Positions 1-10,108 are shown, counted from the stretch's first letter. The stretch is DNA of 64,000 bases from Niallia taxi (GCF_032818155.1 NZ_CP102589.1:142001-206000), one strand, 5' to 3'. The notes: generated by a model from the sequence alone, not told the origin. Made by a program: numbers and translations.

Positions 1-318
1 AGCTTCATCTACTTTTTCCATCATTTCTTCATCAAGATGGGTGATTTTGTCCGTTAACCTCTGTTTATCTATCGTGCGAATTTGTTCTAAAAGAATTACT
101 GAATCTCTCTCAAAACCATAGCGCTTCGCGTCAATTTCCACATGAGTCGGCAATTTAGCCTTTTGTATTTGAGCCGTAATTGCTGCAATAATGACTGTGG
201 GACTGAACCGATTCCCGATGTCGTTTTGAATGACAAGTACAGGACGGACACCGCCTTGCTCTGAGCCAACAACTGGGGATAGGTCTGCAAAATAAACGTC
301 ACCACGTTTGACAATCAA
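1..318 (-). CDS. ndoA: mRNA interferase EndoA/MazF toxin (cut by window edge)
   Basis: Toxin of the MazF/NdoA family, a ribosome-independent endoribonuclease that cleaves mRNA at short specific sites. The window holds 106 codons; B. subtilis EndoA has 116, so about ten C-terminal residues lie beyond position 1. The start is TTG at 318-316, giving [15 protein letters not shown], which agrees with the family N-terminus. Its ribosome site GGAGG lies in the last codons of the antitoxin gene, 8 nt upstream. The segments GDVYFADL and RPVLVIQND are the conserved fold core. The gene starts 4 nt after ndoAI, so toxin and antitoxin should be translated from one message. An open frame on the same strand inside this gene (96-314) is a shadow. 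Confidence 0.95.
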   Translation of the reverse strand, partial: MIVKRGDVYFADLSPVVGSEQGGVRPVLVIQNDIGNRFSPTVIIAAITAQIQKAKLPTHVEIDAKRYGFERDSVILLEQIRTIDKQRLTDKITHLDEEMMEKVDEA

Positions 319-322
319 AGGA

Positions 323-604
323 TTATCCTCCGCTAACTAGACGTTCTACTGTATGCTCTGCCTCATATTCTGCTAGAAAGCTTTCAGATGCAATGGATAA
401 ATTTAATTTTGCCATCTCCATGTAACCTCTTCTCATTGATTCGCGGATATGTCTCTTTTTCCGTTCTCTAAGGTACATTTTCGTTGCTTGATAAATAAAT
501 TCACTACGATTCACATTTTCTTGCTTTACGAAGCCGTCCAATTCAGATAATAAATGCTTTGGTAATTTTATCATGATCTCTGTCGTTGCGCTGGATTCAG
601 ACAC
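323..604 (-). CDS. ndoAI: Antitoxin EndoAI (ribbon-helix-helix)
   Basis: Antitoxin partner of NdoA, expected to bind and block the toxin and to contact DNA through an N-terminal ribbon-helix-helix. I place the start at GTG 604-602, giving [15 protein letters not shown] and 93 residues, the length of B. subtilis EndoAI. GGAGG is 9 nt before this GTG but only about 3 nt before the ATG at 610, which argues against the longer form. The C-terminal half ([12 protein letters not shown]...[14 protein letters not shown] ending) is the toxin-binding region and is close to the B. subtilis sequence. It sits between alr and ndoA, the usual Bacillus order. Confidence 0.93.
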   Translation of the reverse strand: MSESSATTEIMIKLPKHLLSELDGFVKQENVNRSEFIYQATKMYLRERKKRHIRESMRRGYMEMAKLNLSIASESFLAEYEAEHTVERLVSGG

Positions 605-655
605 AAACATACACCTCCACCATCACTACACACCATTTTTAGCTCTGTTTTTTTA

Positions 656-683
656 ATCATACCATTAATAACCCAATCTGCAA
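656..683 (-). promoter_or_regulatory. Putative sigma-A promoter of ndoAI-ndoA
   Basis: On the minus strand TTGCAG (683-678) and TATGAT (661-656) are separated by 16 nt, about 50 nt upstream of the ndoAI GTG. This is a good match to a housekeeping promoter. It is inferred from sequence only. Confidence 0.5.
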
Positions 684-841
684 AGTCCATTCAGCAATTC
701 TAATGTATTATCCGCCAAAAAATATAGGTTTTATGCATCTCTTGCGAATAAAGTTTAGACATTTATATTTTTTGTCACCTGCACATAAGGAAACCCCGGC
801 AGCCTTTATTATCCTATTCTGCCTCAAATCACTACATTACT

Positions 842-1996
842 TTAATTTAGAAGGTTATTCACAATGCTATCCACTGCTCCATCCTTGAGATAGATTCTCG
901 GGACCCTATTCGCAATGGTACAGGTTACTTCATAATTAATCGTATCAAGCTTTTTGGCAATCTCATTAACGGAAATGCACTGTTCCTGCTGCGTCCCTAT
1001 TAAGGTAACCTTCGTTCCAACCGCTATTTCATGAGGCAGCCTTATCATACACTGGTCCATACAAACTCTTCCTACAATTGGAACCCTGACTCCATTTACC
1101 AGAACCTCTTGGCCTTGCAGCTTTCTAAGCCAGCCATCTGCATAACCGATTGGCAATGTCGCTATCCACTCGTCTTCCTTTGCTTCATATGTGGCACCAT
1201 AGCTTACTTTATCACCTTTATGAAGCTTCTTTACTTGCACGATTTTTGTATGAAGTGAAAATGCTTCTTTTAATGAAAATGGCAGCATTTCTTTAATTTC
1301 CATGGAAGGAGTCAGACCATACATGGAAATTCCCAGCCGTACTCCATTGAAAGCAAGTTCTGGGTAAAGCAGCCCTGCCGCACTGTTGCTGCAATGTATA
1401 ATGGGAGGCTTCGCTTTAAAGGAAGCTAATATGTCCGCAAATTTCTTTGCCTGTTCATTCAAGTAGCTGGAATTTTTCTCATCTGCTGTTGCAAAATGTG
1501 TATAAATTCCTTCCAAGATGAATTCTTGATGACACATGAGGAATTCTTCTATTTCTTTGACTTCCTGTTCTTTTCTAATCCCTAACCTCCCCATACCTGA
1601 GTCGATTTTAACATGGATTTTTATCTTGTTTCCTTGCAGACGCTCTGTCGCTCTTGTTAACCATTCTACGTCAAAAACGGTTAAAATAATGTCTTGTTTA
1701 GCAGCTACGAGAATATCAGCGGGCCTGCTTGCTCCAAGCACCAATATCGGTGCATCGATACCTGCATTTCTTAAAGCAAGTGCCTCATCCAAAAATGCTA
1801 CGGCCAAATAATCTGCACCTGCAAGAAGAGCAGTGCGAGCTACCTCTACTGCACCATGGCCGTAACCATTAGCCTTCACGACTGCAAATAGCTTGCTGGC
1901 TTCCGCCATCCTGCTTCTCATGTTTTTTACATTCTCTTCTATATCGTCTAAATTTATTTCTGCCCAAGTATCACGAAAATACTCATTCTCTAGCAT
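842..1996 (-). CDS. alr: Alanine racemase
   Basis: PLP-dependent alanine racemase that interconverts L- and D-alanine for peptidoglycan; cytoplasmic dimer. The PLP lysine lies in [12 protein letters not shown] (Lys about 41), and the second catalytic residue, Tyr, lies in KVSYGATY (about 268). [10 protein letters not shown] near residue 310 is the usual dimer-interface substrate motif. The 384-residue length is normal. I prefer ATG 1996 to the adjacent TTG 1999, because AAGGAAGG is 9 nt before the ATG. It stands upstream of ndoAI-ndoA, as in B. subtilis. The same window holds Ddl and MurF, which use the D-Ala product. Confidence 0.97.
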   Translation of the reverse strand: MLENEYFRDTWAEINLDDIEENVKNMRSRMAEASKLFAVVKANGYGHGAVEVARTALLAGADYLAVAFLDEALALRNAGIDAPILVLGASRPADILVAAKQDIILTVFDVEWLTRATERLQGNKIKIHVKIDSGMGRLGIRKEQEVKEIEEFLMCHQEFILEGIYTHFATADEKNSSYLNEQAKKFADILASFKAKPPIIHCSNSAAGLLYPELAFNGVRLGISMYGLTPSMEIKEMLPFSLKEAFSLHTKIVQVKKLHKGDKVSYGATYEAKEDEWIATLPIGYADGWLRKLQGQEVLVNGVRVPIVGRVCMDQCMIRLPHEIAVGTKVTLIGTQQEQCISVNEIAKKLDTINYEVTCTIANRVPRIYLKDGAVDSIVNNLLN

Positions 1997-2101
1997 CAAT
2001 GCTGACCTTCCTTCTCTCTTAACACGAAGTATGATAATTAATTATTCTATTGTTACTTTTGCTTGTCAATAAATCAACAATAGATTAGACCAGACGTAAC
2101 G

Positions 2102-2141
2102 AAAAAACAGCCGAGTGTGGTACCACACTCGGCTGTTTTTT
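2102..2141 (-). terminator. Intrinsic terminator after ydcC
   Basis: A perfect 40-nt palindrome: ACAGCCGAGTGTG and its complement with A and T tracts on both sides, directly after the lipoprotein stop at 2143. It could act in both directions but serves the minus-strand gene. Confidence 0.9.
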
Positions 2142-2142
2142 C

Positions 2143-3153
2143 TTATTTAATTGCTTCTCCCTGTACTGAACGAGCTATTTCCGCCATTTCAGCCTCTTCT
2201 AGCTCTGTCGAAGCGATAATATAATCTACTCCTTCATAAGTCCAGGAGAGTTTATTATTGGAAAGCGCTCCGATTGCAAAACCTAAATCCACAGGATTTC
2301 CTGTCATATTAATTGGTCCTGCAGTTGCTGGTGCTACTTCCGCTTTTTCTTGAATAATGGTGTATGATTTTTGTCCGTCATACGTCAATACTATCCGTTC
2401 TCCATCATCAGTTGCGACCTTTTTCTCCTCTACAAGGCTTGCTCCAAGTAAAGTTTCTGGGTATTTGACAGAGAATGAATCATCTCCATCCACTTCAGCC
2501 ATAACAGGTACTGCAAGCTTTGCTGCAGTCATGCTCTTCTGCAAATCAAAATCAGCTTTGTCAAAGTTAACGTCAAATTTCACGTTGGAGAATTTGACAG
2601 TGACAAGTGCTTTCCCATCTGTATCCTTTACCTTCACACTGACAGGTGAAAGATCCTTTTTATTTAAAGTAATTTCCTGTGTAGGAAGCATCTTATTGTT
2701 TTGATATCTTGTCTTTGTTTCGAATACATAATATTTATCTGTAGAGGAAAATTTAGCATCCTTGTCTTCCTCAATATCCTTCACTAAGGACTCATAAAGA
2801 TATGCTTGGCTGCTGTTTTCTGGCCAATCACTTTGAAACTTGAAGCTTTTATTTAATGCCGGTGTTAACACATACACACCTTCATCATTTCTTAAGATCA
2901 TCTGGCTTTGATCTTTTTTCGCATTTTTTAAGTTCACCCTGTAATACGAGGGATCCTTATGCCAGATTTGAACATCATAGGTTTGAGGCTCTGTCCCCAT
3001 TTGCAAGGTCATTTCAGCATCTGCCTTATAACCTTTTGTGGCAACCTTCTCGTCCAGATCCTTCAGGACATCTTCCTTAGATTTTGTTCCACAGGCAGTT
3101 AACATTACCATGACCGCTAGCCCCACAAATAGCAACCATAACTTCTTGTTCAT
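2143..3153 (-). CDS. ydcC: LolA-like outer-leaflet lipoprotein YdcC
   Basis: Lipoprotein of the YdcC family, whose fold resembles the lipoprotein carrier LolA/LolB; in spore formers, members have roles in sporulation or germination. The signal peptide has a basic start (MNKKLW), a hydrophobic core and a lipobox VMLTAC with the acylated Cys at residue 21. The mature part (about 315 residues) has a periodic beta-rich pattern (YDVQIWHKDPSYYRVNLKN, MILRNDEGVYVLTP) typical of the half-barrel. Its position between acpS and alr matches B. subtilis, which is the strongest support for the name. The exact role is not settled by the sequence. Confidence 0.88.
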   Translation of the reverse strand: MNKKLWLLFVGLAVMVMLTACGTKSKEDVLKDLDEKVATKGYKADAEMTLQMGTEPQTYDVQIWHKDPSYYRVNLKNAKKDQSQMILRNDEGVYVLTPALNKSFKFQSDWPENSSQAYLYESLVKDIEEDKDAKFSSTDKYYVFETKTRYQNNKMLPTQEITLNKKDLSPVSVKVKDTDGKALVTVKFSNVKFDVNFDKADFDLQKSMTAAKLAVPVMAEVDGDDSFSVKYPETLLGASLVEEKKVATDDGERIVLTYDGQKSYTIIQEKAEVAPATAGPINMTGNPVDLGFAIGALSNNKLSWTYEGVDYIIASTELEEAEMAEIARSVQGEAIK

Positions 3154-3291
3154 CTTTTCAACTCCCTTATTCTCATTTCATCGATTAAGGAAAACAAGCC
3201 TAAGATTGCTGAACTTGTCTCCTATTGCTCTATGAATATATGAGACAACCTAAGGGATTATGCTTACCAACAGAAACAAGCTCTTCATTTT

Positions 3292-3642
3292 TTATTCTTC
3301 TATCACCACTTGGGCAAATGCATAATTACTGCTATGTGTAATAGAAAGGTGAACACCGTCCGCATAAGGCTTGTTTATATAAGGCTTACCTTTCTCATCT
3401 TGTCCAACTTCTATATCTAGAAAGCTAAGCCCTTTGCCAATCCCCGTTCCAACTGCTTTTGAAAAAGCCTCCTTTGCCGCAAATCTTCCAGCCAAAAACT
3501 CTAGCTTTCTTTTCCTTTGCAGTTTTTCATATTTTTCCAATTCCCGTTCTGTTAAAATTCTGTCAGCAAAGTGCGGCTTCCGTTCGAGAAGCTCCCCTAT
3601 TCTGTTTAATTCCACTATATCTATCCCTATCCCCTTTATCAT
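3292..3642 (-). CDS. acpS: Holo-[acyl-carrier-protein] synthase
   Basis: Transfers 4-phosphopantetheine from CoA to the serine of acyl carrier protein, activating fatty acid synthesis. The Mg-binding residues are Asp8 in [12 protein letters not shown] and Glu58 in [14 protein letters not shown], both present. The length of 116 residues is that of the AcpS type (the larger Sfp type is about twice as long), and it ends normally with the [14 protein letters not shown] segment. It lies between ydcC and the divergent rhomboid gene, as in B. subtilis. Confidence 0.97.
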   Translation of the reverse strand: MIKGIGIDIVELNRIGELLERKPHFADRILTERELEKYEKLQRKRKLEFLAGRFAAKEAFSKAVGTGIGKGLSFLDIEVGQDEKGKPYINKPYADGVHLSITHSSNYAFAQVVIEE

Positions 3643-3741
3643 TAGTACACATCCTTCTAAATTCTTTTTTCTTGCATAAATTATTTGTATCTTACCCTGG
3701 CCATTAGCTATTATGAAACTAAGTAAAAAGGAGGTTTTTTA

Positions 3742-4464
3742 TTGTTTACAAGAAGAGAAAGCTTTAAAGAGTATATTACTTTCTATCCTATTGTGTCTCT
3801 TATCCTGCTGGTTAACTTGCTTGTATACTTAGCAACATTTCTACCTGTTTTGCCAAATCAGCTTATTATGGAATCAATGGTAGGTGTGAATCTCTATATT
3901 GTGCAAGGTGAATGGTGGAGACTGATTACACCGATCTTTCTTCATACCGGCTTTTCCCATTTTTTATTTAATAGCTTCAGTATCTTTCTTTTTGGACCAG
4001 CCCTAGAGCGAGCCCTCGGTAAACCGAAGTTTCTGGCAGTATATTTGTTCACAGGTGTCCTGGCTAATATCGCCACTCTTGTAACAGAACCGCTCACCTT
4101 TTCCCATCTCGGGGCAAGCGGCAGCATTTTCGGCATGTTCGGCTACTATATTGCTTTAATTGTATTCCGCAAGGATATTATATCAAGGAATAATTCACAA
4201 GTAATCGGAACAATTGCTGCATTGAGCTTGATTATGACCTTTATCCAGCCCAATATCAACATTGGCGCCCATCTATTTGGCTTCTTATTCGGAGTCGCAG
4301 CAGGAAGCCTGCTAGAAGCAAAGGGGAAAAAAATCATCCCTTCCTATAAGGAAGAGTTTCTGCAATTGAGGGGAAGAATTCGTTCAAACAGAAAACCGCC
4401 AGCAAAGACGCTGACGATTTGGGCAATTATTATAGCACTTGCTTTAATTGGCCTTTTCCGTTAA
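3742..4464 (+). CDS. ydcA: Rhomboid family intramembrane serine protease YdcA
   Basis: Membrane serine protease of the rhomboid family. The catalytic serine is Ser126 in GASGSIFG, and the histidine partner is His177 in NIGAHLFGFLFG. The family HxxxN box in the second helix is HFLFNSFSIF (about 72-81). About six or seven hydrophobic segments fill the 240 residues. The start is TTG 3742, with AAAGGAGG 7 nt upstream. It is transcribed divergently from acpS. The substrate is not known for this subfamily, and the sequence does not show it. Confidence 0.92.
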   Translation: MFTRRESFKEYITFYPIVSLILLVNLLVYLATFLPVLPNQLIMESMVGVNLYIVQGEWWRLITPIFLHTGFSHFLFNSFSIFLFGPALERALGKPKFLAVYLFTGVLANIATLVTEPLTFSHLGASGSIFGMFGYYIALIVFRKDIISRNNSQVIGTIAALSLIMTFIQPNINIGAHLFGFLFGVAAGSLLEAKGKKIIPSYKEEFLQLRGRIRSNRKPPAKTLTIWAIIIALALIGLFR

Positions 4465-4509
4465 CTATAAATGCATTGCCCTTTTTCTTATGTAACCAGT
4501 ACTATACCC

Positions 4510-5475
4510 TTACCTTAAGGTAAAGGTTGATTGGTCACTAAATTCCGCCCTCCCTGTTTTTTGGAGGTCTTTTGCTAACTGAAAAAGGGCATTGTCCTTC
4601 GCTTTTGCTTCTATCATGCAATGAATTTCCGGCAGTGTACCATTTACAGTCTCCAAAAACCGCATAAACATATCAACATCTATATATTCAGCATGTGCCC
4701 GAAATTCTGTTTCGGAGCGCGGACTCGAAATATGCATCTTAAGCGGCAGCGGAGAATTCTCCCAAGTAGCAGTCATCCTTGGCCATTGCTCCTCCCATTG
4801 ATTGTCCTCGTTATTAGCAAAATGATGATGTAAATCAAATACAAACGGTACTCCTAGTTTTTCACATAAATACAGAGTGTCATTGACAGTAAAGGTAGTA
4901 TCATCATTTTCAAGGATAATCATTTTTTGCAGCTTTTCAGGAACAAATCCCCAGTTGGTAATAAACTGCTCAAGAGCTCCTTCCTTATCGTCATGCGCTC
5001 CTCCCACATGTAGCACACATCTGTGTTCTGTATCAATTTTCATCCCCTTAAGCAGCCGCTCATGAACAGACAGGGTTTTAAGAGAGGCTTTCAAAATATC
5101 TGCATTCGCATTGTTCAAAACAACAAAGTGATCTGGATGAAAATCTACCCGCATGGAATGTTTTTTCACCCACTCTCCCAACACCAATAAATTTTCCTTT
5201 AACGGACGCATAAAGTTCCAGCCCTGAAGCTCCGGATGGTTCGCTAAGGGAATTAACTTAGAGCTGAAACGGAAGAAATGAATATTATTACCTGCATTAT
5301 GCTTTAAAAGCCTTAAGCAATTTTCCAAATTACTTATAGAAATTCTTTCAAGCTTTCGGATAGCAGCCTCCCTATTTGCAATTTGAGAGAATTGTTTATA
5401 TGTCATCGTTTGGGACGGAGATGCATTTTGCAGATTTTGACTCATCGCCACATATCCTAATTTAAATATAGTCAA
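4510..5475 (-). CDS. uvsE: UV DNA damage endonuclease UvsE
   Basis: Endonuclease of the UvsE/UVDE family, a metal-dependent TIM-barrel enzyme that nicks 5' of UV photoproducts as an alternative to UvrABC. Family features are the N-terminal LGYVAMSQNLQNASPSQTMT, the metal-ligand segments DFHPDHFVVL, LHVGGAHDDKEGA, ENDDTTFTV, FDLHHHFAN and MHISSPRSE, and the late MIEAKAKD. The preferred start is TTG 5475, preceded by GAGGAAGG at 10 nt; it gives 321 residues, the normal length. The open frame extends upstream to 5721 across the cshA terminator, but that part is not homologous. Confidence 0.93.
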   Translation of the reverse strand: MTIFKLGYVAMSQNLQNASPSQTMTYKQFSQIANREAAIRKLERISISNLENCLRLLKHNAGNNIHFFRFSSKLIPLANHPELQGWNFMRPLKENLLVLGEWVKKHSMRVDFHPDHFVVLNNANADILKASLKTLSVHERLLKGMKIDTEHRCVLHVGGAHDDKEGALEQFITNWGFVPEKLQKMIILENDDTTFTVNDTLYLCEKLGVPFVFDLHHHFANNEDNQWEEQWPRMTATWENSPLPLKMHISSPRSETEFRAHAEYIDVDMFMRFLETVNGTLPEIHCMIEAKAKDNALFQLAKDLQKTGRAEFSDQSTFTLR

Positions 5476-5531
5476 TTGGCTAACATCCTTCCTCATAAGC
5501 CTTTTACTTAGTATGCACCAGAAAAAACATA

Positions 5532-5563
5532 AAAAACCCCTATGAAAAGCCTTCATAGGGGGG
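5532..5563 (-). terminator. Intrinsic terminator after cshA
   Basis: CCCCTATGAAGG-type stem on the minus strand (arms ACCCCTATGAA and TTCATAGGGG) followed by TTTTTTATG, just after the cshA stop at 5570. It separates cshA from uvsE. Confidence 0.85.
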
Positions 5564-5569
5564 ATTCTA

Positions 5570-7063
5570 TTATCTATATGAGTTGGATTTGGAATAACTG
5601 CTGCTGGATTGACCTGATCTTTTATTACTGTAACCTTGTCTTTGGCGGGAATTAGAATTAGAACCTGAGTTACTATAGCTCTTCTTGCCTTTATATCCTC
5701 CACCGCTGTTGTTACGATCATTAAACTTACGGTCGCGTCTTTGTGGAAGCGGCTTTTCTTCAGTCAATCTGACAGGAGTTGTATCCGGCTCTTTTGTCAG
5801 CATTTTCAAGACAGCAGCTACAACAGTAGAAGCATCCTTCTGTTTTAATAATTCGTCTGCTGTGGACTTATAAGAATCAAGATTATTTTCATCAATAATG
5901 TTCATGATTTTTTCCATTACAGCTTTTTGTTGACCTTCAATTGCTTGATCAACAGTAGGCGGGATCAATTTCTCCATCTTTTTATTTGTCACTTTTTCGA
6001 CAACTTGAAGATATGATCTTTCGCGGTATGTGATAAAGGTAATTGCCATCCCTTCTTTACCAGCTCTTCCTGTTCTTCCGATACGGTGAACATAACTTTC
6101 TGGGTCTTGAGGGATATCAAAGTTGTAAACATGCGTAACTCCAGAAATATCCAAACCACGGGCAGCAACATCAGTAGCTACAAGAACATCGATTGTACCT
6201 TCTTTAAATTTGCGCAAAACAGACATACGCTTCGCTTGGCTCAAATCACCATGAATGCCTTCTGCTGTATAACCGCGCAGGTTCAAAGCTTCAGACAGCT
6301 CATCAACACGGCGTTTTGTGCGGCCGAAAATGATTGCCAATTCAGGGGATTGTATATCCAATAATCTTGTTAGAATGTCAAACTTAGTTTTTTCCTGTGT
6401 CTCTACATAAAATTGTTCAATAAGCGGAGTTGTCATTTCTTTTGCTTTTACTTTAACAACCTGTGGCTCCTTCATGAAGCGTTCTGCCATTCTTCTGATT
6501 TGCGGAGGCATTGTAGCAGAGAATAATAATGTTTGTCTTTCTTCCGGAATCTTAGAAAGAATTGATTCTATATCATCAATGAATCCCATATTCAGCATTT
6601 CATCTGCTTCATCTAAAATAACAGTTGACACATTATCTAATCGAAGTGTTTTTCTGTTGATATGATCAAGTATTCGGCCTGGAGTACCTACAATAATATG
6701 CGGGTTCTTCTTAAGTGCACGGATTTGACGATTGATGTCTTGACCACCGAAAATAGACAATACTCTCGTACGCTTCCCGAAACCGATTTTATACAGTTCT
6801 TCCGATACTTGAATTGCTAATTCTCTTGTTGGCGCAATGATAATCCCTTGTACGACGTCACTGCTTATATCCACTTTATCCACTAACGGCACACCGAAAG
6901 CTGCTGTTTTTCCTGTACCAGTTTGCGCCTGACCAATCAAGTCCTTGTTTTGAAGGCTCAAAGGAATTGTTTCAGCTTGAATAGGAGTTGCTTCCTCAAA
7001 CCCCATTCTATTTAATGATTTCATCGTCGCAGAACTGATCCCTAAATCTTGAAACTTAACCAA
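5570..7063 (-). CDS. cshA: DEAD-box ATP-dependent RNA helicase CshA
   Basis: RNA helicase of the CshA family, involved in ribosome assembly, mRNA turnover with the degradosome, and cold growth. All motifs are present in order: the Q motif with F and GFEEATPIQ, Walker [26 protein letters not shown], then in the second RecA domain ARGLDI and HRIGRTGR. A dimerisation region and a basic Ser/Gly/Asn/Arg-rich tail of about 65 residues follow ([26 protein letters not shown]). I choose TTG 7063, giving [10 protein letters not shown], with AAGGAG 10 nt upstream; the earlier ATG 7087 precedes that ribosome site. Length 497. Confidence 0.96.
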   Translation of the reverse strand: MVKFQDLGISSATMKSLNRMGFEEATPIQAETIPLSLQNKDLIGQAQTGTGKTAAFGVPLVDKVDISSDVVQGIIIAPTRELAIQVSEELYKIGFGKRTRVLSIFGGQDINRQIRALKKNPHIIVGTPGRILDHINRKTLRLDNVSTVILDEADEMLNMGFIDDIESILSKIPEERQTLLFSATMPPQIRRMAERFMKEPQVVKVKAKEMTTPLIEQFYVETQEKTKFDILTRLLDIQSPELAIIFGRTKRRVDELSEALNLRGYTAEGIHGDLSQAKRMSVLRKFKEGTIDVLVATDVAARGLDISGVTHVYNFDIPQDPESYVHRIGRTGRAGKEGMAITFITYRERSYLQVVEKVTNKKMEKLIPPTVDQAIEGQQKAVMEKIMNIIDENNLDSYKSTADELLKQKDASTVVAAVLKMLTKEPDTTPVRLTEEKPLPQRRDRKFNDRNNSGGGYKGKKSYSNSGSNSNSRQRQGYSNKRSGQSSSSYSKSNSYR

Positions 7064-7726
7064 TATATTCAAACTCCTTCTAGTCATTAAAAATATCCAC
7101 GGTATAATGGTCTATCCCATTAATAACCATTGTATGTACCCCATTTTCCCCATCAATGAAACATATATAAATGGTTTGACCCTCCACTTTATCCGTTTTT
7201 TCCCCAAACAGTTAATGAATTACACTAAACTACGTATATTATTTTCATGAATGCATAAGTTTTTGTGGATTATAATCATCACTTGAAATTAATAAGGAGA
7301 AACTCCGAGGCTATATGCTTTTTTTCTCAAGTTATGAGATACTGTTCAACCAATTTAAATAGGAGAAATATTTCAAATGACTCTATAAATTTTTATAGCT
7401 AGCTACAACTGAAAAGTCAGCCAAAGACAGAGAAATTTTGAACACAATATGCGAACATTTCCCGTATATAAAGTGAGCAAAACAAGGAACGTCAAGCTGG
7501 ATAATTTCTCTCTATTTGACTGCTTTTTATTCTATATAATCATTGTGCCTTTTTCAGTATATCCATTTAACCTTTTTTCATAATGCTTTTAAAAATAATC
7601 TTATCACTTACAATATCGGTTTGCAATAATGTGGAAGTTCAAAAGCCAAGTTTCTGTCTCGGTTTTAAAACCCTCCTCAAGGCTTGCTGTTAACAGCTGC
7701 AGCAGCATATTTTTATTGAAACCAGT
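7064..7726. other. Long gene-free spacer upstream of cshA
   Basis: About 660 bases with no open frame that has a credible ribosome site. It must hold the cshA promoter and leader. I see a small hairpin, TAATGG/CCATTA, at 7105-7122, within the predicted cshA leader. The rest is AT-rich and no known RNA motif was recognised on either strand. Confidence 0.5.
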
Positions 7727-7758
7727 AAAAAAATAGGATATTAATCCTATCATTTTTT
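7727..7758 (-). terminator. Bidirectional-looking terminator after the esterase gene
   Basis: ATAGGAT-ATTA-ATCCTAT hairpin flanked by A7 and T6 runs, about 45 nt downstream of the esterase stop at 7801. Confidence 0.7.
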
Positions 7759-7800
7759 CCTGCAGTAAACATACTTAAGATACAGAATAAAACAACTTCA

Positions 7801-8484
7801 TTAAGATAAAAAATTTAATATTTGTGAAAAAAGAGCTTTATTATCCTCACAATGGCAGATTAAATGCTTAGAATTCTTCATATAAACAATTTCTTTCTTT
7901 TTTGCTTTAATTGTTTGATATAAGTAATCAGCGCTTTTTAGAGGCACTATACCATCGCAGTCTCCTTGTGCAATAAAGGTTGGAATTGTGACACTTTCCA
8001 GAAGCGGCTTAATATGTCGTACAAGTTTTCTAAACTGAATAGTGGCAGAAAGAGGCGTTGTTTTGATTTTATAGGAATAACGGTTAAACAATTCATTTTC
8101 AAACAATTTTCCGTTACAAAGATCTCTACACATATTGATTATATCTGCCCTTAATTGTTTAGGATTAATATAAAAGGCTGCAGCGCTCAACAGCACAAGT
8201 TTTTTGACAGGATAACGAGCAGCTAAATAGCTTGCAATCATTCCTCCCATTGAAAAGCCAATCACATAGACTTCCTCATGTCTTTCTAACAATTCCTCCA
8301 ATGCCCTTTCGGCGCAGTGAATCCACTCATTAAAGGAGACCCCTTTTAATTGCAAAAGTTCACCGTGACCTGGTAACACTGGCATGGCACATTCCCAATC
8401 CGTATGTTCTCGCAGGTACTCAGCCAGCGGCTCCACCTCTTTTGGAGCTCCAGTAAATCCGTGTATACATAAACAAGCAGTCAA
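7801..8484 (-). CDS. Alpha/beta hydrolase (carboxylesterase or lipase family)
   Basis: Cytoplasmic alpha/beta hydrolase resembling Bacillus carboxylesterase Est and monoacylglycerol-lipase types. The oxyanion strand is LCIHGFTG, the nucleophile elbow GFSMGG (Ser78), the acid Asp is in QGDCDGIVP (about 175-177) and the His in SKHLICH (His207), so the triad is complete. No signal peptide. The start is uncertain: no ATG lies near the conserved HGFTG, and I use TTG 8484 with GGTGG 6 nt upstream, giving 227 residues. It lies between murF and cshA in the same direction. The physiological ester is unknown. Confidence 0.85.
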   Translation of the reverse strand: MTACLCIHGFTGAPKEVEPLAEYLREHTDWECAMPVLPGHGELLQLKGVSFNEWIHCAERALEELLERHEEVYVIGFSMGGMIASYLAARYPVKKLVLLSAAAFYINPKQLRADIINMCRDLCNGKLFENELFNRYSYKIKTTPLSATIQFRKLVRHIKPLLESVTIPTFIAQGDCDGIVPLKSADYLYQTIKAKKKEIVYMKNSKHLICHCEDNKALFSQILNFLS

Positions 8485-8570
8485 TGTTAACACCACCAAT
8501 AGTTTTTGTTTACATTTTACACTATTAAACTAAAAATTACACTTCCTAACCTAATCATGCTATTAACTCA

Positions 8571-8611
8571 AAAAAAGGGAACCAGAATCAGAAAGATTCC
8601 TCGTTCCCTTT
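8571..8611 (-). terminator. Intrinsic terminator after murF
   Basis: AAAGGGAAC / GTTCCCTTT outer arms with an inner GAATC/GATTC pairing, followed on the minus strand by seven T. It lies 28 nt after the murF stop. Confidence 0.85.
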
Positions 8612-8639
8612 GATGTCCATTAGACCGAAAACTTCATGA

Positions 8640-10019
8640 TTATTGGAGAGCCTTTACGACTTCCTCCAGCCTCATTCCTCTTGAAGCTTTTACAAGAACC
8701 GCCGTGTCTGCATCAACAACCTTTTCCAGTTCGTTAATAAGTTCACTTTTGTCTAAGAAAGAGCGGACTCTATTTTCAGCAAGTACTGTTTTTGCTCCTT
8801 CAGCAATATGCTCACCCAATTTTCCAAATGTAAATACATAATCAATGGCAGCAGCATCTATCGCCTCACCAATACTGTAATGGAAGATTGCTTCATCTGG
8901 ACCCAATTCTAGCATGTCTCCAAGAACAAGCACCTTAGATTTAAATCCTGGTAAGCTTTGCAGCACATTAATAGCAGCTCTCATGCTGGTAGGACTGGCA
9001 TTATAGGCATCATTGATAATTTTCAAACCGCCCTTCCCTTCCACAAGCTCCATTCTCATATTAGTCAGCTTAAGATTCTCAAAGCCTTCATTCATTTGCT
9101 CATAGCTGATACCAAAATAATCTGCCACTAGCATACCTGCCAGTGCGTTCAGAATATTGTGTTTACCTAATATCGGCAGACTAAACTCCTGCTCACTAGT
9201 GTTGATTTTAAATTCGCTGCCAGTACTGCTTTCCACAATATCAAATGGAAACAGGCTGTTAGTATCTTCTAAACCAAAGGAACAGCTTTCCGAATCAGCC
9301 TTCTTCAAGCTTGGGATTTTGCTTAATAATGGTTCATCGCCAAAATAAACAATTCTGCCGCCTTCTTTTAATCCGTTAAGTATCTCCATTTTTGCTTCTG
9401 CAATGCCTTCCCTTGAACCAAGGTCCTGCAAATGGGATTCTCCGATATTTGTGATGGCAACAACATCAGGCTCAGCCAGCCTTGTTAAAAAATCAATCTC
9501 TCCCCTGCCGCTCATTCCCATTTCCAACACAGCAATATCTGTATCATCCTCTAAACTCAAAACAGTCAACGGAAGACCTAAATGATTATTATAATTTCCT
9601 TCTGTTTTCTGGACTTTATATTTCAGTGACAACAGATTTGTCGTAATATCCTTTGTGGATGTCTTTCCATTACTTCCTGTTATGCCGACAACCTTTATAT
9701 CCAATTCATGTCGGTAACTTTTCGCAAGCTGCTGGATGCTAACAAGTGGGTCACTTACAAAAATTAGCGGCAAATGCTTAGGCGGATTTGGAACATCCTT
9801 TTGCCAAAACGCTGCAGCTGCTCCGTTTTGAATTGCAGCCTCCACATATTGGTGCCCGTCTGTCTTATCTCCTTTAAAAGGAATGAAAAGATTGCCTTTT
9901 TGTATCTTCCTTGAGTCAATCGTCACCCCGTTAATGACAATTTCTCCGATATCACTTGAACTCAAAGTCGCATCTGGTCCAATCATATGTGCTGCTTGTT
10001 GTAAAGAGCGCCGAATCAT
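8640..10019 (-). CDS. murF: UDP-MurNAc-tripeptide:D-Ala-D-Ala ligase
   Basis: MurF adds D-alanyl-D-alanine to the UDP-MurNAc tripeptide, the last cytoplasmic step of the peptidoglycan precursor. Three Mur ligase domains are visible: an N-terminal substrate domain (GVTIDSRKIQKGNLFIPFKG), the ATPase domain with GITGSNGKTSTKD (about 111-123) and EGNYNNHLGLP, and a C-terminal domain beginning near NDAYNASPTSM. I use ATG 10019 (MIRRSLQQAA), because AAGGAGGA lies 6 nt upstream and the family starts here; length 459. It follows ddl in the same direction, matching the B. subtilis ddl-murF pair, but a terminator at 10073-10108 separates the two. Confidence 0.97.
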   Translation of the reverse strand: MIRRSLQQAAHMIGPDATLSSSDIGEIVINGVTIDSRKIQKGNLFIPFKGDKTDGHQYVEAAIQNGAAAAFWQKDVPNPPKHLPLIFVSDPLVSIQQLAKSYRHELDIKVVGITGSNGKTSTKDITTNLLSLKYKVQKTEGNYNNHLGLPLTVLSLEDDTDIAVLEMGMSGRGEIDFLTRLAEPDVVAITNIGESHLQDLGSREGIAEAKMEILNGLKEGGRIVYFGDEPLLSKIPSLKKADSESCSFGLEDTNSLFPFDIVESSTGSEFKINTSEQEFSLPILGKHNILNALAGMLVADYFGISYEQMNEGFENLKLTNMRMELVEGKGGLKIINDAYNASPTSMRAAINVLQSLPGFKSKVLVLGDMLELGPDEAIFHYSIGEAIDAAAIDYVFTFGKLGEHIAEGAKTVLAENRVRSFLDKSELINELEKVVDADTAVLVKASRGMRLEEVVKALQ

Positions 10020-10072
10020 AGCAGTCTCCTCCTTCATTTATGTACGCTTTAACTCTTTTTATTTATATTGCC

Positions 10073-10108
10073 AAAAAAAAGAGGCAATTAAGAGATGCCT
10101 CTTTTTTT
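10073..10108 (-). terminator. Terminator between ddl and murF
   Basis: AAAAAAAGAGGCA / TGCCTCTTTTTTT perfect arms around a 9-nt loop. It lies after the ddl stop (10148) and before the murF start, so murF expression needs readthrough or its own promoter. Confidence 0.88.

Noticed and set aside
96..314. Separate 72-residue protein inside the toxin gene
   Set aside because: It is an alternative frame of ndoA on the same strand; the true product begins at TTG 318 and matches EndoA.
5476..5721. N-terminal extension of UvsE by 82 residues
   Set aside because: The frame crosses the cshA terminator, is not similar to the family, and a good ribosome site stands before TTG 5475.
7290..7345. Fifteen-residue frame with a ribosome-like GGAG in the cshA spacer
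   Set aside because: Too short, with poor spacing and no supporting feature; likely chance.
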